From a virus, in IMG/VR virus record IMGVR_UViG_3300032116_000065, positions 1 through 64,000 of that record: a DNA stretch of 64,000 bases. One strand, 5' to 3'. Shown piece by piece: positions 29,101-37,762 of the stretch. Made by a program: the position numbers and the translations under genes. The first letter of the stretch is position 1; every line of letters begins with the position of its first letter. Under the pieces are notes generated by a model. It had not been told where the DNA came from. It worked only from the letters and a program-made list of their open reading frames with translations, and did no database searches.

Positions 29101-30513
29101 TTAGTAGATCTCACGCCACTGCAAGGCTGCACCGACTGATGCAATCTGATTTCCTGCTGTGGTAATTGTTCTAACCACGACTACATAAACTTCTGAATCT
29201 GTTGAGTCAAAGTTCTGAACAATGATATTTTTCTTTGCCGCAGTCAATGCGCCTGATGCAACTGGAGAGAGGGAGTTCTGCGATGCGCCAGCAGGTACAA
29301 ATCCTGTAGCAAATGACTCACCATTAGTAATGGTATCTGCATTGATACAGTACTCAACACCGCTTGATGGTGAAGCAGAAGTCCAAACAAGAGCACCAGT
29401 GTTATTTGCAAGGAAAGATGTATTTGCAAGTTTACGCACTTCGTAAACGATACTATTTGTTTCAGCATGCAGAGCAATTTGATTTAAACGAACGCTGATT
29501 CGATTTGGAAATCCTTGGAAATCATTTTTAAGTCGAATTGCAACTAATGGAAGTTCAGTTGCCGAAGGTGTTGCAGTTGATCGATTATTTGCAGTGATTG
29601 CAAAATCAATACCTGATTCAATATAACCGCCTTCGCTTGCGACAGTAGAACAAATCTGATCCATTGATCCACCTGTTCCTGCTCCAGTATTGCGAATCTC
29701 ACAGCGAACTGGAAGGTTTGGGTTTGCGATATAAACCTCATCAAGAACATTTGAGTGGAGGTACTCATGAGCAATAATTACTTTACCATTATGAACAAAT
29801 CCGCAACGAACACGACCAACACCAAGCCACTGAAAATCTGTATAGGTTAATTGAGTTTTGGTGATGTCTAGATTAAATCCGCTCAATCCTGTTCCATCGC
29901 ATTTATCTACATTCCAATCTGATTGTGGAACACGACGTTGGTAAGTATAAGGCACACCATTAATTGTTGTAACTACATTGGATTCATTTGCTGTATTGCC
30001 AGTATATGAGCGAATAACCCAGTTGAGTGTCTGTGTTGTATTTGCAACTAGATTTCCATTTGCTGTATTGCTACCCACTTGTTCGAAGTAGATACCATCG
30101 CGATCATCGAAATATCCAGTTCTTTTCGTTACATTTCGATCTGGTGCACCAAAATTGAAAGAAGAAAAGATTAATTGACTCTTTCCTGGTTGATAGTGGT
30201 GATAAAATTTAGTCTGGTGAATTGCATAAGCAGAAGAATTACTATTTGTAGAGAGTGTTGCTTGTGCTTTATTCATCTCAAATGTAACTGAGCCATTTGA
30301 AGTGACATCCAAAAAGTTTGGATCGATTGCAAAGAGATGCTTATAATCACCGAGCGTGAACAATTCAGAAACACGAGTGCGACCAAACGCATCTGGTGAA
30401 ATACCTTTAACTTCTAGTCCGTCACCAACGGCTGTTACAGGAAACGGATTACTTGTCGCAACAATCGTATTTGCGTTCAGAACATTGACATTTTTATTAT
30501 ACAAATAAGTCAT
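29101..30513 (-). CDS. Phage structural protein (putative fibre/baseplate component)
   Basis: 470 residues from MTYLYNKNVNVLNANT. GGAG lies upstream and the ATG shares a base with the upstream stop, so this start is preferred to one five codons earlier. Beta-rich with GISPDAFGRTRVSE, DDRDGIYFEQ and GVGRVRCGFVHNGKVI motifs. Resembles large virion proteins of marine myoviruses found next to fibre genes. Exact role unknown. Confidence 0.72.
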   Translation of the reverse strand: MTYLYNKNVNVLNANTIVATSNPFPVTAVGDGLEVKGISPDAFGRTRVSELFTLGDYKHLFAIDPNFLDVTSNGSVTFEMNKAQATLSTNSNSSAYAIHQTKFYHHYQPGKSQLIFSSFNFGAPDRNVTKRTGYFDDRDGIYFEQVGSNTANGNLVANTTQTLNWVIRSYTGNTANESNVVTTINGVPYTYQRRVPQSDWNVDKCDGTGLSGFNLDITKTQLTYTDFQWLGVGRVRCGFVHNGKVIIAHEYLHSNVLDEVYIANPNLPVRCEIRNTGAGTGGSMDQICSTVASEGGYIESGIDFAITANNRSTATPSATELPLVAIRLKNDFQGFPNRISVRLNQIALHAETNSIVYEVRKLANTSFLANNTGALVWTSASPSSGVEYCINADTITNGESFATGFVPAGASQNSLSPVASGALTAAKKNIIVQNFDSTDSEVYVVVVRTITTAGNQIASVGAALQWREIY

Positions 30514-31310
30514 TAGATAATTCTCCAATAATCACCACGGAATAGCATGTGCAATGCTCCGTTGTTGACTGCTAATATGGCTCCGTTTGCATCGTTGTCG
30601 ATCGGACCAGAGATAGTAATATTATGCGTTTCACAGTTTCCTGATTCGTCTTTGATCACAATCTCACGACCAGAATCTGGAACAGATGGAATGACAATCG
30701 TGACAGGACCAGCATGATTCACACCAATATAATAGTCATTGTCCTGGACTGTATATGTGTTCGTTGTTACAAGAGTTGTATTGTGAATCACATCGAACGG
30801 ATTGATTTCGTCCATGACGAACATACCATTCATATATTTCATATAACGACCGTTTGCTACAGTTGATTTGTCCAAGTCATCCTGATCAATAATTCTTACA
30901 GCACCAGTTCCGCCGCTTCCCCACGAAAGTGTATTGACTTTCTGTAATAAATCCATTACAGTTTTTCGTAAAGCCTCAAACTCTTTATCCATCAATGCAG
31001 TTGCTAATGGTGGCTTTTTCGTATTTGAAACTGTGTCGAGATAATTAGCGACCTGCTGAACTTTATAATCTTCGGGTAGTTGTAGATTAGTCTCAGCAGG
31101 TTTTGCTGGAATTGATTCAATTTCAGTAAGCAAATCTTCTTTGAGGATTGGAATCTTTTCTTCAGCGATGACTTCTTGTTTTGGTTCACCAAAAAGAGCA
31201 GCAGCAAGTTTTTCTTCGCGATCAACAGACTCAATCAATGCTTGATCAACTGGCTGGCCAAACATGCGAGCCATTTTTACCAACAATTTCTTTTCTTCAA
31301 GTGTTTTCAT
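30513..31310 (-). CDS. Phage structural protein, short fibre-like
   Basis: 265 residues. An N-terminal helical part (MKTLEEKKLLVKMARMFGQP) probably docks to the baseplate or a partner. The C-terminal part (GPVTIVIPSVPDSGREIVIK, GNCETHNITISG) has a repeated beta-strand pattern found in marine phage fibre tips. Confidence 0.7.
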   Translation of the reverse strand: MKTLEEKKLLVKMARMFGQPVDQALIESVDREEKLAAALFGEPKQEVIAEEKIPILKEDLLTEIESIPAKPAETNLQLPEDYKVQQVANYLDTVSNTKKPPLATALMDKEFEALRKTVMDLLQKVNTLSWGSGGTGAVRIIDQDDLDKSTVANGRYMKYMNGMFVMDEINPFDVIHNTTLVTTNTYTVQDNDYYIGVNHAGPVTIVIPSVPDSGREIVIKDESGNCETHNITISGPIDNDANGAILAVNNGALHMLFRGDYWRII

Positions 31311-31331
31311 TAGAAGTAAATGATCAAGTAT

Positions 31332-32936
31332 TTACGAAGAAATTGTACTAATTAGGACAAATTTTCCATTACCACCATACGTTGAATTTACAACGCTGTA
31401 AGAAGCTCCAGTGCCACCTATTCCTGCATTTGCGCATCTAGAGTCTGTATTATTGCCAGGATTAAATTGATATCCAGTATATAGTGTGGTTTGGCTGGTA
31501 TATGTTGGATGTGCATAACCGCTTCCTCCGCCACCTCCACCAATTATGTCCCCAGAATTTTGCCCTGCACCTCCACCATAATAACCAGATCCACCTCCTC
31601 CAGAAACTAATGCATCGTTAGGTGCAGCACTAGTGCCATATCCTCCAGTTAATGCACCTCCTGGCGTGTCAAATGAATTAGGATTCGGAAGATATCCACC
31701 TGCATTTTGTGTTCCGCCAGTGCCTGCGTATACTGATGTATTACTGCCGTTCCAAGTGCCGTTTTCTCCATTTGCGCCACCACCAGCACCACCAACGCAT
31801 ATTACACTTGGTCCACTATTTCTATGGAGACCTGCTCCTCCACCACCACCTGCAATTAAAACTGAATTTGCATGTGTTTCAGTTCCTCTAAATATACCAG
31901 TGTATGCTCCACCACCACCACAACCCCAATTACCATCATCAGTAATTGCTCCACCACCACCAGCAACACCACCACCGAAAAGCACAGTCGCTTGATTTGC
32001 GCCTCGACCACCTTCTCCAACTCTAATCGTATATGATACACCACTAGTTAGAGTTACTAATCCTTTCGCGCAGCCACCACCACCGCCTCTCATATTTCTA
32101 TGAGGAACTGTTGAACTGTCTCCACTTCCTGTTGCTCCTCCGCCACCAGCACCCCACATAATAATATTTGCTGTTAAATCGCTAGAAGTGCTTATTGTCC
32201 AAGTTCCATTTGATGTTAATGTCAATTCGCCATCTATAGATGGATCCCAGGTTGATTTCCCGTTTACTGATGGTGTGATGGAAAATGAAAGATTTCCACT
32301 TGATGCGTTTATACTAAATGCTTTGGATGATTTTTGTAATTCTAAATCTGTTGCAGTTACTGTGAAGTTATAAGTTGTTTCCACTCCAGGTGGTGATGTA
32401 AGAGTTCCACTGAGCAATCCATTCGCAGCAAGTGATAGTCCTGATGGTAGTGAGCTGCCGTCTTGTAGTGCATAACTCACTGTTGAGTCGCTCGTGGCAA
32501 CTAATGATCGTGATAGTGCACTTGACGCACCCCAAGAAGTCAATGGTGATTCAGTTACCCAAACAGGTCCTGCCGACACTACCATTCCAGGAACCACAAC
32601 TGCTGTTCCACCGTCTGGATTGACGACGTATAGTGGATAGGTTGTTCCAGTAGAAAGTGCTGGTGTTGTAAATGAGAGTGATGTTGAGTTTGTTCTTGAC
32701 ACGGAAGGAACAGCAGCACCGTTCACATAAATCTGCACACCAGCATCGAATCCTGTTCCTGTAAGAACAATCGATTCGTTGCCTGTATTTACAGTTGCTG
32801 TTGCGCTGTTTGGATAAGTGATTGTTGTGACTTTCGGACCACCACCAGCAGAAATCTGAGACACGACAGTTGTTGTCAACTGTGTTGTTGTAATCGTGTT
32901 TGCTGTGATATAACTACCGTCTAATTTGCGTGCCAT
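31332..32936 (-). CDS. Modular adhesin: leader, IPT/TIG, Ig-like, glycine-rich
   Basis: 534 residues. Order: shared leader (residues 1-30, ANTITTTQL), IPT/TIG domain (about 34-120), putative Ig/He_PIG domain (about 140-225, LPSGLSLAANGLLSG), and a glycine-rich domain to the end. Glycine-rich domains of this look form the receptor-binding face of gp38-like adhesins in T4-like phages. One of a family of paralogues in this window that mix the same parts. Confidence 0.78.
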   Translation of the reverse strand: MARKLDGSYITANTITTTQLTTTVVSQISAGGGPKVTTITYPNSATATVNTGNESIVLTGTGFDAGVQIYVNGAAVPSVSRTNSTSLSFTTPALSTGTTYPLYVVNPDGGTAVVVPGMVVSAGPVWVTESPLTSWGASSALSRSLVATSDSTVSYALQDGSSLPSGLSLAANGLLSGTLTSPPGVETTYNFTVTATDLELQKSSKAFSINASSGNLSFSITPSVNGKSTWDPSIDGELTLTSNGTWTISTSSDLTANIIMWGAGGGGATGSGDSSTVPHRNMRGGGGGCAKGLVTLTSGVSYTIRVGEGGRGANQATVLFGGGVAGGGGAITDDGNWGCGGGGAYTGIFRGTETHANSVLIAGGGGGAGLHRNSGPSVICVGGAGGGANGENGTWNGSNTSVYAGTGGTQNAGGYLPNPNSFDTPGGALTGGYGTSAAPNDALVSGGGGSGYYGGGAGQNSGDIIGGGGGGSGYAHPTYTSQTTLYTGYQFNPGNNTDSRCANAGIGGTGASYSVVNSTYGGNGKFVLISTISS

Positions 32937-32948
32937 TTTCTTTTCCGA

Positions 32949-34655
32949 TTATCCGTTGAGTTTGATAATAACAATACCAGAGCCGCCAGACCCACCATAA
33001 GAGGTGAAAGAAGCATCACCACCTGCACCGCCACCACCACCACCAGTGTTTGTTGTTCCAGATGTACCATTCGAATTGGCAGGTGCTCTTGGTGCGCCAG
33101 CTCCCCCTCCTCCTGTTCCGCCAGAACCAGCAATATCACCAAATTGGGTTCTGCTTGTACCTGCTCCCCCGCCGCCAGCATAAGTTAATGTTATTCCTGT
33201 GATAGAAGACACAGCTCCACTACCACCATTACCATTTGAACCTGCTTGCGCGTTTTGACCAGCAGCTCCTGCGCCACCACCACCACCGCCATTAGCGCGG
33301 AAGTTTGGATAATCGCCAGTAAGAGCGTTTCCTCCATTATTTCCTTGTGATGGTGACACGCTCGGTGTATTACCAAGCCCACCATTACCACCACCATCAC
33401 CGTGACCACCACCACCAGAACCACCATCTGCAGCACCAACATTTGAAGGACCTCTAACACCACCTTTGCCGCCACCTGCGGAAGTTATAGTAGCAAAAAT
33501 TGAAGAAGATCCATTAGAAGCTCCTAAACCTGTATTAATTCCTGCTCCACCAGCACCAACTGTAACTGTGTAGGTGTTTCCTGCAGTTACTGAGAAATTT
33601 GCACCAACTCTAAATCCACCAGCACCACCACCACCACCGCTGGTGTATCCTCCTCCAGATCCTCCTCCACCAATAACTAGATACTCAACAGAAGTGACGC
33701 CTTCTGGACATTTCCATTCTGTTGTTGAATTGAAAACTTGAATACCAAAATTTGGCATTACATATTTAAGAATTACAATACCAGAACCACCAGATCCACC
33801 TGTTCCAGAATTAGAACCACCACCTCCACCACTACCAGTGTTTGGAGATGCTGCGGTATTTACTGCACCTGCGCCACCTGATCCAGCTGATCCAGCTGAT
33901 CCACCATAACCACCAACTCCACCAGCACCACCACCTGCATAGGTTACGCTAGAACCAGATAAACTTGACGCTGTTCCATTTCCACCATTTCCACCAACAG
34001 AAGTTGTTCCGTTTGTACCAACAGCACCTGATCCACCACCACCGCCACCACCATATGCTGGTGCACCATACGTTGAATTACCACCATTATTTCCTTGAGA
34101 CGGGTTTACAGATGGTATATTACCAGAACCACCTGTTTTTCCTGAGTTTGGATTAGATGCAACTCCTGCACCACCACCAGATCCTCCATTTCTACCATCA
34201 GAATCTACTCCACCATTTTTACCACATCCGCCGCCACCACCGCCAGCAGAAGTAATAGTATCAAATACAGAACTAGATCCATTAGATCCTGCAACAGTTG
34301 AACCGCTTGGAGTGCCAGTTCCACCGTTTCCACCAGCACCAACAGTGATTGTATAAGTGTTTCCAGCAGTCACTGGAAATGCAGTTCCTGTTCTAAATCC
34401 GCCAGCACCGCCACCACCTGCTCCAATGTCACTTGCACCACCACCTCCTCCACCACCAGCAATGACAAGATACTCAACCTCAGTGACACCTGTTGGACAT
34501 GTCCATGATCCAGATTGTTTAAATGTAAGTACAACAGTTTTTGGCGAAGGGTAATTCCATACTGGATTTACAACCTGTCGTGTGCGCGAAAGCACATGAG
34601 TTGGATTCAACCCACGATTTCCAATCGTTATAAGTGAACCAATCTTAAATCCCAT
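32949..34655 (-). CDS. Two-unit glycine-rich adhesin
   Basis: 568 residues. A short N-terminal part (MGFKIGSLITIGNRGLNPTH) differs from the IPT-type paralogues. Then two similar glycine-rich units each open with a strand like SWTCPTGVTEVEYLVIAGGG, and pass through VTAGNTYTITVGAGG to GSGGSGIVILKY. Paralogous to the genes at 41760, 54513 and 56828. Likely receptor-binding protein. Confidence 0.78.
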   Translation of the reverse strand: MGFKIGSLITIGNRGLNPTHVLSRTRQVVNPVWNYPSPKTVVLTFKQSGSWTCPTGVTEVEYLVIAGGGGGGGASDIGAGGGGAGGFRTGTAFPVTAGNTYTITVGAGGNGGTGTPSGSTVAGSNGSSSVFDTITSAGGGGGGCGKNGGVDSDGRNGGSGGGAGVASNPNSGKTGGSGNIPSVNPSQGNNGGNSTYGAPAYGGGGGGGSGAVGTNGTTSVGGNGGNGTASSLSGSSVTYAGGGAGGVGGYGGSAGSAGSGGAGAVNTAASPNTGSGGGGGSNSGTGGSGGSGIVILKYVMPNFGIQVFNSTTEWKCPEGVTSVEYLVIGGGGSGGGYTSGGGGGAGGFRVGANFSVTAGNTYTVTVGAGGAGINTGLGASNGSSSIFATITSAGGGKGGVRGPSNVGAADGGSGGGGHGDGGGNGGLGNTPSVSPSQGNNGGNALTGDYPNFRANGGGGGGAGAAGQNAQAGSNGNGGSGAVSSITGITLTYAGGGGAGTSRTQFGDIAGSGGTGGGGAGAPRAPANSNGTSGTTNTGGGGGGAGGDASFTSYGGSGGSGIVIIKLNG

Positions 34656-34987
34656 TAGGTGATCTCTGTTCCGAATACGCTAAATGAAAGATTTGAGTTT
34701 GAAGTATATACAGAAATTACATCCGTGTTTCCAAGTGTAATTCCTAATGACAATGCAACAGTATCTAGTGCAGCAATCGGAGCATCATATGCAAGGTAAT
34801 GCTGATTGGCTAGAGCAGCCCCCGCCTGTTGTGCTGCAACACGATAAGTGCAATTTGATCCATTATTTCTATTTACAATCACTATAGAGGAAACAACTGT
34901 CTGTGTTGCTGCAGGAACAGTATATACGTTATGTGTGGTGTTTGCAGTTGCTGCAACCTGACCAAGAATTTTATATGTTTCTGGCAT
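34655..34987 (-). CDS. Small virion protein (fibre-associated)
   Basis: 110 residues, beta-rich, MPETYKILGQVAATANTTHN onward. A close paralogue lies at 56215-56547, also directly next to a glycine-rich adhesin, so the pair may act as attachment or trimer-base subunits. Confidence 0.72.
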   Translation of the reverse strand: MPETYKILGQVAATANTTHNVYTVPAATQTVVSSIVIVNRNNGSNCTYRVAAQQAGAALANQHYLAYDAPIAALDTVALSLGITLGNTDVISVYTSNSNLSFSVFGTEIT

Positions 34988-34988
34988 T

Positions 34989-35183
34989 TTATAGTCCTGT
35001 TAAAAACGATTTAGCAAAGCCACCAGAAGCACTAGCGGCTGAAGTGTTTGCAGTGTTTGCTTGAGCATATGCAGCATTTGCTGCTGCGAGTGCTGCATAT
35101 ACTTGACTCCATGCATTAGCGTTCATTTGAGTTGTGGTGACTGTATTCGCTTGAATCGCACCGCCTTTGAGTTTACGAGCCAT
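34989..35183 (-). CDS. Short leader-only fibre protein
   Basis: 64 residues. It carries the same leader as the large adhesins (MARKLKGGAIQANTVTTTQM), then an alanine/asparagine helix (AAANAAYAQANTANTSAA) and stops. It may be a docking adaptor or an empty acceptor for adhesin domains. A paralogue lies at 43721-43912. Confidence 0.7.
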   Translation of the reverse strand: MARKLKGGAIQANTVTTTQMNANAWSQVYAALAAANAAYAQANTANTSAASASGGFAKSFLTGL

Positions 35184-35185
35184 GA

Positions 35186-37762
35186 TTATTTATCCTTTAA
35201 AGCAGAAGTTGGTGCAGTGAAGTTAGATGTGTAGCGAGCGTAGCCTTTGGTGATGCGAAGATCGTCGATGTAGCCATTATGTAAATAATTTGTATCATAA
35301 TATCCACCAATTACCATATATGTTCCAGTGTAATTGTTTGTGTCTGCTACTGATATTACTTCTGTGCCATTGACATAAAGTTTTGTAGTTCCACTATTTC
35401 TTACTACTGCAGTATGATACCATGTATTTGGTGTAATACTATAACTTGCACTTTCAGAATTACCGTTGCGATAAATTTGCCAAACACCAGTCTGATAACC
35501 AAGTGCTAAATTTGATGTTGATGCTTGCAATCCTCCAGCCGTCGACGATATCTGCCATATTCCTCTATGGTTTGTATCCAACTTATTTACCCAACACTCT
35601 ACCGTAAAATTTCCTGTTCCAAGAGATATTAGCGGATTACTTGGACCAGTATGTACACGATCTCCAGTTCCATCGAAATACATTGATCCAGTCCCATACT
35701 TATACTGTGCAGTGCTTACTTTTGCATCACCCACTGTTTCGAGAACATTTTTCGCTGTTTGATCGAAGATGCCAGCATTGGTGAAGTTGCAGAGTAGAGA
35801 TGTGTTGGCGATGTTTGTTGGTGGTGATGTGATTGTTGGTGCAATTGCAGAACCTTTTATAACACGCAAACCAGATATGTAACCTTTATGAGTCGTTGTA
35901 GAGTTATACTCACTCAATACACCAATGCTGATTGTTTCAGCTGCATTGTTTATCGTTCCTGAAATACTGGTGGTCCCCACAGATACTCCATTCTTATAAA
36001 AAGTTAATGTTGTGCCTGATCTTGTAACAGCAAAATGATCCCATTGTCCTGTTGTGTTAGTAACTGAAGCTGTGTAGTTTTGTGTTCCACCAATATTTGC
36101 GTAAAGACCAATCAATGTAGATTGGATTCTAAAAATCCAAGCTGTGCTGGAACCCCACTGACACACCAATACATTATACTGTGATGCAAAAGTTTCAGTA
36201 TATGCCCAACATTCAATAGTGAAGTCACCAGATCCAAAATCAAATGCGGCATTGTCTGTAATGCGTAAATAATCATCAGTTCCATCAAAATACCCACTCC
36301 CGCCAACATTCGCTGTTGAATATGCAGCTGTTGGAGCAAATGGAGACCATGCTTGAATAGAAACATCACCATTACGAGTGATAGTGAAGTTGTTATTACT
36401 ATTATCTTTGAAACGATTTGATTGGCAAGTAAGCAGCGAGGTGTTGGCGATGGCTGTGAGCAGGGCGGTTGGTGGAGTGAATGTTGATGTATAAACTGCA
36501 GTACCTTTTACCATGCGGAAGTTAGATATATAACCTGTAAAAGTATAACCTAAATTTGTAGGATCGCCGCCTATTCCCAAAGACGCGGTACTGTTTAAGT
36601 TCACGGAATTTGTAACCGAGCCCGTTGATACTCCATTTCTGTATAATACAAGTGATGTACCGCTTCTAACTACAGCTATATGATACCAATTATTAGGAGA
36701 ATATGTTCCCGAAGATTCTGTTATCACTAAAGAACCATTGACCCAAAGTTCTATTCTTCCACTGGTAGAAAGTGTTTGCATTAAAATAGCACCTGAAGCA
36801 CTAAACCCCTTTCCAAATACAGTTGCTACCCCAGTACTTGTTGGTTGCATCCAAAATTCAATAGTAAAATCACCACTTCCCATTTGCAGAGCTGCATTGT
36901 CGGCAACTGTTAAATAATCCCCAGTACCATCAAAAAATGCACTCCATCCAGTTTGACTAAACGGAGAGAAACTACCTTGAGTTGCATTACCATTTCTTGT
37001 AATGGTGAAATTATTATTGCTAGAATCTAAGAATGTGTGGTTGTTTTGATTGTTCGTTCCGTCAGCATGAATCAATAGAACATTATTAGCGAATAATACA
37101 CCTTCTCCAGTTGACGTCGTGACAGTAAACTGTCTCGTGGAGTCTTGATTTTGAGCATCAGTTGCAATCACACTAAACGTATATGTTGTTGCATTACCAG
37201 TTGGTGAACTGACTGTTCCACTGATTAGCCCATTTGCTGCAAGACTAATTCCAGTTGGTAAGGTATTTCCTGCTGCAAGCGCATAAGTGATTGGTGTGTC
37301 ACCTGTGGCAGATAGAGAATAACTCCAGGAAATTAACTCATCTTGCGATGCACTTAAACTTCCTGCTGACGTGACCCATGTTGGCTCACCAGAAATTAAT
37401 AATCCTGGATATAGAATCGCAGTTCCACCATCTTCTGGATTGATCACATAAACAGGATAGGTTCCAGTCGAAAGTGCTGGTGTTGTGAAAGAAATATTGC
37501 TTGCACTGATAAACGATTGAGAAGGTACAGCAGCACCGTTCACAAGAACTTGTGCATTGGCAGCGAAACCAGAACCAGTAATATAAACAGTTTGACCACC
37601 TGTTGAGTTTGCAGCAGTGTCATTGCTTGGATAGATGAGGCTCTTGACTTTCGGACCACCACTAGCACCAGATTGAATTTGAGTCACAACAGTTGTTTGT
37701 AACTGGGTTACACTAATCGTATTCGCTTGAATTGCAGAACCAGGGAGTTTATAGATACTCAT
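35186..37762 (-). CDS. Modular adhesin with three LamG-like lectin domains
   Basis: 858 residues. Leader (1-30), IPT/TIG (about 36-125), Ig/He_PIG (about 130-215), then three concanavalin/LamG-like domains (about 220-410, 415-620, 640-850). Each has SGDFTIEFW/CW and YLNGYISxLRxxKGxA-type strands. LamG-like folds bind glycans, so this fibre probably recognises host surface sugars. Very similar to the next gene, with many near-identical stretches. Confidence 0.82.
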   Translation of the reverse strand: MSIYKLPGSAIQANTISVTQLQTTVVTQIQSGASGGPKVKSLIYPSNDTAANSTGGQTVYITGSGFAANAQVLVNGAAVPSQSFISASNISFTTPALSTGTYPVYVINPEDGGTAILYPGLLISGEPTWVTSAGSLSASQDELISWSYSLSATGDTPITYALAAGNTLPTGISLAANGLISGTVSSPTGNATTYTFSVIATDAQNQDSTRQFTVTTSTGEGVLFANNVLLIHADGTNNQNNHTFLDSSNNNFTITRNGNATQGSFSPFSQTGWSAFFDGTGDYLTVADNAALQMGSGDFTIEFWMQPTSTGVATVFGKGFSASGAILMQTLSTSGRIELWVNGSLVITESSGTYSPNNWYHIAVVRSGTSLVLYRNGVSTGSVTNSVNLNSTASLGIGGDPTNLGYTFTGYISNFRMVKGTAVYTSTFTPPTALLTAIANTSLLTCQSNRFKDNSNNNFTITRNGDVSIQAWSPFAPTAAYSTANVGGSGYFDGTDDYLRITDNAAFDFGSGDFTIECWAYTETFASQYNVLVCQWGSSTAWIFRIQSTLIGLYANIGGTQNYTASVTNTTGQWDHFAVTRSGTTLTFYKNGVSVGTTSISGTINNAAETISIGVLSEYNSTTTHKGYISGLRVIKGSAIAPTITSPPTNIANTSLLCNFTNAGIFDQTAKNVLETVGDAKVSTAQYKYGTGSMYFDGTGDRVHTGPSNPLISLGTGNFTVECWVNKLDTNHRGIWQISSTAGGLQASTSNLALGYQTGVWQIYRNGNSESASYSITPNTWYHTAVVRNSGTTKLYVNGTEVISVADTNNYTGTYMVIGGYYDTNYLHNGYIDDLRITKGYARYTSNFTAPTSALKDK